Origin: Arenicola marina
Lineage: Eukaryota > Annelida > Polychaeta > Arenicolidae
Length of the DNA stretch: 64,000 nucleotides
Direction: 5' to 3'
Assembly: GCA_964019135.1 (NCBI GenBank)
Contig: OZ025258.1
Coordinates: 9,443,961-9,507,960 of the forward strand
The notes below the pieces were generated by a model. The model was not told where the DNA came from, did no database searches, and worked only from the letters and a program-made list of their open reading frames with translations. The first letter of the stretch is position 1. Each line of letters starts with the position of its first letter. A program made the position numbers and the translations under genes. Positions 58,975-64,000 of this stretch are shown here, piece after piece.

Positions 58975-61900
58975 GACGATGTCCCAATGTGACGATGTCT
59001 CAATGTGACGATGTCTCAATGTGACGATGTCTCAAGTGACGATGTCAAATGTGACGATGTCTCAATGTGACGATGTCCCAATGTGACGATGTCCCAATGT
59101 GACGATGTTCCAATGTGACGATGTCTCAAGTGACGATGTCAAATGTGACGATGTCTCAATGTGACGATGTCCCAATGTGACAATGTCTCAATGTGACGAT
59201 GTCTCAGTGAGACAATGTCCCAATCTGAAGATGTCCCAATGTGACAATGCCCCAATGAGACGATATCTCAATGTGACGATGTCCCAATGTGATAATGTCT
59301 CAATGTGACGATGTCTCAATGTGACGATGTCCCAATGTGACAATGTCTCAATGTGACGATGTCTCAGTGAGACAATGTCCCAATCTGAAGATGTCCCAAT
59401 GTGACGATGTCCCAATGTGACGATATCTCAATGTGACAATGTCTCAATGTGACGATATCTCAATGTGACAATGTCCCAATGTGACAATGTGTCAGTGTGA
59501 CGATGTCCCAATGTGACAATGTGTCAATGTGACGATGTCCCAATGTGACGATGTCCCAATGTCTCAATGTGACGATATCTCAATGTGACGATGTCCCAAT
59601 GTGACCATGTCCCAATGTAACGATGTCCCAATGTGACAATGTCTCAATGTGACGATATCTCAATGTGACGATGTCCCAATGTGACAATGTCCCAATGTGA
59701 CAATGTCTCAATGTGACGATATCTCAATGTGACGATGTCCCAATGTGACGATGTCCCAATGTGACGATGTCCCAATGTGACGATGTTCCAATGCGACAAT
59801 GTCTTAATGTGTTGATATCTCAATGTGACGATGTCCCAATGTGACGATGTCACAATGTGACAATGTCTCAATGTGACAATGTCTCAATGTGACGATATCT
59901 CAATGTGACGATGTCCCAATGTGACGATATCTCCATGTGACAATGTCTCAATGTGACAATGTGTCAATGTGACGATGTCCCAATGTGACGATGTCCCAAT
60001 GTGACAATGTCCCAATGTGACGATGTCTCAGTGAGGCAATGTCCCAATCTGAAGATGTCCCAATGTGACAATGTCTCAATGTGACGATGTCTCAATGTGA
60101 CGATGTCCCAATGTGACGATGTCCCAATGTGACGATGTCTCAATGTGACAATGTCTCAATGTGACGATATCTCAATGTGACGATGTCCCAATGTGACCAT
60201 GTCTCAATGTGACGATGTCCCAATGTGACGATGTCTCAATGTGACAATGTCTCAATGTGACGATATCTCAATGTGACGATGTCCCAATGTGACGATGTGC
60301 CAATGTGACGATTTCTCAATGTGACGATGTCCCAATGTGACCATGTCCCAATGTGACGATGTCCCAATGTGACAATGTCTCAATGTGACGATATCTCAAT
60401 GTGACGATGTCCCAATGTGACAATGTCCCAATGTGACAATGTCTCAATGTGACGATATCTCAATGTGACGATGTCCCAATGTGACGATGTCCCAATGTGA
60501 CGATGTCCCAATGTGACGATGTTCCAATGCGACAATGTCTCAATGTGTTGATATCTCAATGTGACGATGTCCCAATGTGACGATATCACAATGTGACAAT
60601 GTCTCAATGTGACAATGTCTCAATGTGACGATATCTCAATGTGACGATGTCCCAATGTGACGATATCTCAATGTGACAATGTCTCAATGTGACAATGTGA
60701 CGATGTCCCAATGTGACGATGTCCCAATGTGACGATGTCCCAATGTGACAATGTCCCAATGTGACGATGTCTCAGTGAGGCAATGTCCCAATCTGAAGAT
60801 GTCCCAATGTGACAATGTCTCAATGTGACGATGTCTCAATGTGACGATGTCCCAATGTGACGATGTCCCAATGTGACGATGTCTCAATGTGACAATGTCT
60901 CAATGTGACGATATCTCAATGTGACGATGTCCCAATGTGACCATGTCTCAATGTGACGATGTCCCAATGTGACGATGTCTCAATGTGACAATGTCTCAAT
61001 GTGACGATATCTCAATGTGACGATGTCCCAATGTGACGATGTGCCAATGTGACGATTTCTCAATGTGACGATGTCCCAATGTGACCATGTCCCAATGTAA
61101 CGATGTCCCAATGTGACAATGTCTCAATGTGACGATATCTCAATGTGACGATGTCCCAATGTGACAATGTCCCAATGTGACAATGTCTCAATGTGACGAT
61201 ATCTCAATGTGACGATGTCCCAATGTGACGATGTCCCAATGTGACGATGTCCCAATGTGACGATGTTCCAATGCGACAATGTCTCAATGTGTTGATATCT
61301 CAATGTGACGATGTCCCAATGTGACGATATCACAATGTGACAATGTCTCAATGTGACAATGTCTCAATGTGACGATATCTCAATGTGACGATGTCCCAAT
61401 GTGACGATATCTCAATGTGACAATGTCTCAATGTGACAATGTGTCAATGTGACGATGTCCCAATGTGACGATGTCCCAATGTGACAATGTCCCAATGTGA
61501 CGATGTCTCAGTGAGGCAATGTCCCAATCTGAAGATGTCCCAATGTGACAATGTCTCAATGTGACGATGTCACAATGTGACGATGTCCCAATGTGACGAT
61601 GTCCCAATGTGACGATGTCTCAATGTGACGATGTCTCAATGTGACAATGTCTCAATGTGACGATATCTCAATGTGACGATGTCCCAATGTGACGATGTGC
61701 CAATGTGACGATTTCTCAATGTGACGATGTCCCAATGTGACGATGTCTCAATGTGACGATATCTCAATGTGACGATGTCCTAATGTGACAATGTCCCAAT
61801 GTGACGATATCTCAATGTGACGATGTCCCATTGTGACAATGTCTCAATGTGACGATATCTCAATGTGACGATGTCCTAATGTGACAATGTCCCAATGTGA

Positions 61901-61985
61901 CGATATCTCAATGTGACGATGTCCCATTGTGACAATGTCTCAATGTGACAATGTCCCAATGTAACAATGACTCAATGTGACTATG
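58975..61985. repeat. 17-bp minisatellite with higher-order repeats of about 740 bp
   Basis: About 175 units of CAATGTGACGATGTCCC and variants (ATGTCTC, ATATCTC). Variant strings recur at 59644, 60380 and 61124 (spacings 736 and 744 bp), defining a higher-order repeat. ORFs of 67-75 aa on the minus strand are artefacts. Confidence 0.95.
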
Positions 61986-64000
61986 GGACGAATACTATCC
62001 TCTACGGATGCGCCATTGACTTTAAATCGACCCGTGATGGTACAACGGGGCACCTCAAGATGTCAACAATATGATTCTATGGCCTGCTGTATATATTAGT
62101 CAAATGGCGTGGAGTTTTCTGTCGACAGTCTATATGCAGAGACGGGAGTTACAGACAGAGGTGTGGCGATGCACTGTATCGCCGACTTTATGCGGGTCGC
62201 CGTGCAGTGTTTTGTCCCAGCGTTGACTAAACCTCACCACTATTTACATCTTACCTAGCCATTTCACGGACCGTGCTGGGGGAGATAAACACCTAGTGCC
62301 AGGTCTGTATGTCCATGGCACACTGTCAATCACGTCCCCGCGGTCGCCTTATACGCTAGTACAGGACCCGTATGGGGACAACATTGGCAGACGCTCAAAA
62401 TTGTCAGTCACAACAACTTGTGACCATGGACCACCTCCCCCGACCTATTCTACCCATCGACAATCTACATATTGCTAGCCAGCATTTTATTGATCTTGTG
62501 TCGATGCATCTTTTGAGCGACAAAGACCTGGCATGTTGACATTATAATGTCGCACGGTCATGTACCCCCCCTCCCCCCACTCCGTCCCTTTTGAAACAAA
62601 GGCACCGCAACGAGTTGTAATTGTAATGGGGGTCATCAAGTGGGGGATGGGTCTCTATGGTGAATGGAGAGCGAAACGCAGTCTCGTTCAAAGGAAATAG
62701 AGAATGAATGTCTGCTGCCCACTTTGTTCTAAGAGGGACCTGGAAGGGCTAAATGGCGACACGCGACACAGGCATACTTGAAAAATCGACATTCGACATT
62801 GATACACAAATTCCGACACTGAGAATCTGAAAAAGCGACATCGACACATTTTGTTGTTGTTTTAACGTAATAAGAAAAATCGACATTCGACACTGCGAAT
62901 TGTGAAAAATCGACACTGGACCCCACCTTTCCAGACCCCTGTGGCTGTGGCCCTACACAACTTAGACTCAACCTAGAGATGCCAGCTCGAAGGACGCCTA
63001 CGGGTGCACTAGTCGATGTGTCGGGACATGACGGCTGACGGATGGGGGAGTGAGGACTCCAAACAAGTAGGATCTATGTCATTATTGACACAGAGGGTCA
63101 AGGCCCGAAGACCTGTCTCCATGAGACCCCACTAGGTGGCAGCCCTTTACTCGTCGAGAACTCTTGTGGCGGATTTCCCGAACGCAGTTAACCGTCTACG
63201 GGGCTTAGTCAGATAGTTACCTTATAGAGGATAGGCGATTCTAGCCGACTAAGCCCTGTAGCCGGCGGGGGGGCACTGATATAAGAATCTGGTGGCGGGA
63301 GAGGGAGGGGTGGGGGGGGGTCCGCGGGTGCCCCTTGATGCTTAAGCCGACACTTGCGATGAAAAAGATACGCTATAGAGCGAATATTTGAAAACTTGCG
63401 ACCCGAGGTGGGGGGGAGGGGGGGCTCTGAAAATGTGCGATCGTAGAGAGGTTGCCACGAAAAAATACCCCTACCGGATTTTGGCCGTAAAGCGCCCCTA
63501 CGGACGGGAATTGGGGCGGTGGAAAAGGGGGAGCTTTACTCCGAAACCCCTCCGCCCACAGCAATGTATTTTTGTATTTACAGGCAGGCATAATATAGGC
63601 ATTGCCAGATAGTGTGATCTACAGTCACGGAGAAATTAAACATAGAATTCAAATTAAACTGCCGTCGCTTCTGCCGAAATACTTACCTTTTTATTAATGT
63701 CGTCTTAAATCATAGGTTAAGCCACATCTCCGCCGAAGGAAATAGTTCTCACAAGCGACACCAAATTATTCTGGTCAAGAACACATATACTTCTGGATTC
63801 GACAATCGGGTCGCTTGCTGATATAGATGGGGGGGGGGGGGATACCTTTTCCGATCTCCGCGATGGGTATCCAGGAATTCTTGGAGATTTGCGATAAACT
63901 GTTGACAAATTGTTGTTATCCGTTATCCGTACAATTCTTCGTTCAACGCGAAGACCCTTTGCCTAATTACCGCGATCCGTTACAGCAGTCCGAATTCCTC
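61986..64000. other. Right flank without recognisable genes
   Basis: No exon-like segment is supported. There are G-run stretches near 63300-63430 containing AAAACTTGCGACC, shared with the GGCGGATCTAG elements, and several ATCGACATTCGACA-like short repeats at 62750-62920. Confidence 0.4.

Overview
This is eukaryotic (metazoan) nuclear DNA. Coding sequence is split into short exons with GT–AG introns, the proteins are animal families (a VPS9-domain Rab GEF, a HNK-1/CHST-type Golgi sulfotransferase, SLC13 anion transporters), and the rest is tRNA-headed SINEs, MITEs, LINE scraps and very many minisatellites. A marine invertebrate deuterostome is likely. I lean to a lancelet (Branchiostoma) because minisatellites lying on exon-intron boundaries have, as I recall without being able to check, been described in amphioxus ('mirages'). 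The species call is inference only.

Layout. (1) 0.7-10.7 kb, + strand: 19 phase-compatible exons of a VPS9-domain protein resembling the N-terminal half of ANKRD27/VARP; its 5' end lies left of the window. (2) 10.7-15.9 kb: intergenic, with short repeats and one GGCGGATCTAG-ended element. (3) 15.9-19.1 kb, + strand: a two-exon type II membrane sulfotransferase whose single intron is filled by a 44-bp array. (4) 18.1-30.0 kb: a recent segmental duplication carrying the sulfotransferase catalytic exon and the last exon of the convergent SLC13 gene; the right copy has since gained a SINE, a 27-bp array and an internal duplication. (5) 51.1-29.6 kb, - strand: a complete 14-exon SLC13 gene (595 aa, all phases consistent) with arrays in most of its introns, including about 6.7 kb of a 28-bp repeat in the last one. 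(6) 51.1-55.0 kb: intergenic, with a LINE fragment. (7) 57.3-55.0 kb, - strand: a decayed second SLC13 copy (exons 4, 11, 12 and 14 only; frameshift and deletion). (8) 57.3-62.0 kb: 58-bp and 17-bp arrays. (9) 62-64 kb: no gene seen.

The most unusual property is that many minisatellites are tandem expansions of a splice junction. The repeat unit carries the last exon bases plus the 5' splice site, or the 3' splice site plus the first exon bases. I see this in all three gene families, at copy numbers from 2 to about 240, so the window looks like a time series of one process. The SLC13 transporter (sulfate or carboxylate) and the sulfotransferase are convergent neighbours, so a shared link to sulfate metabolism is possible but unproven.
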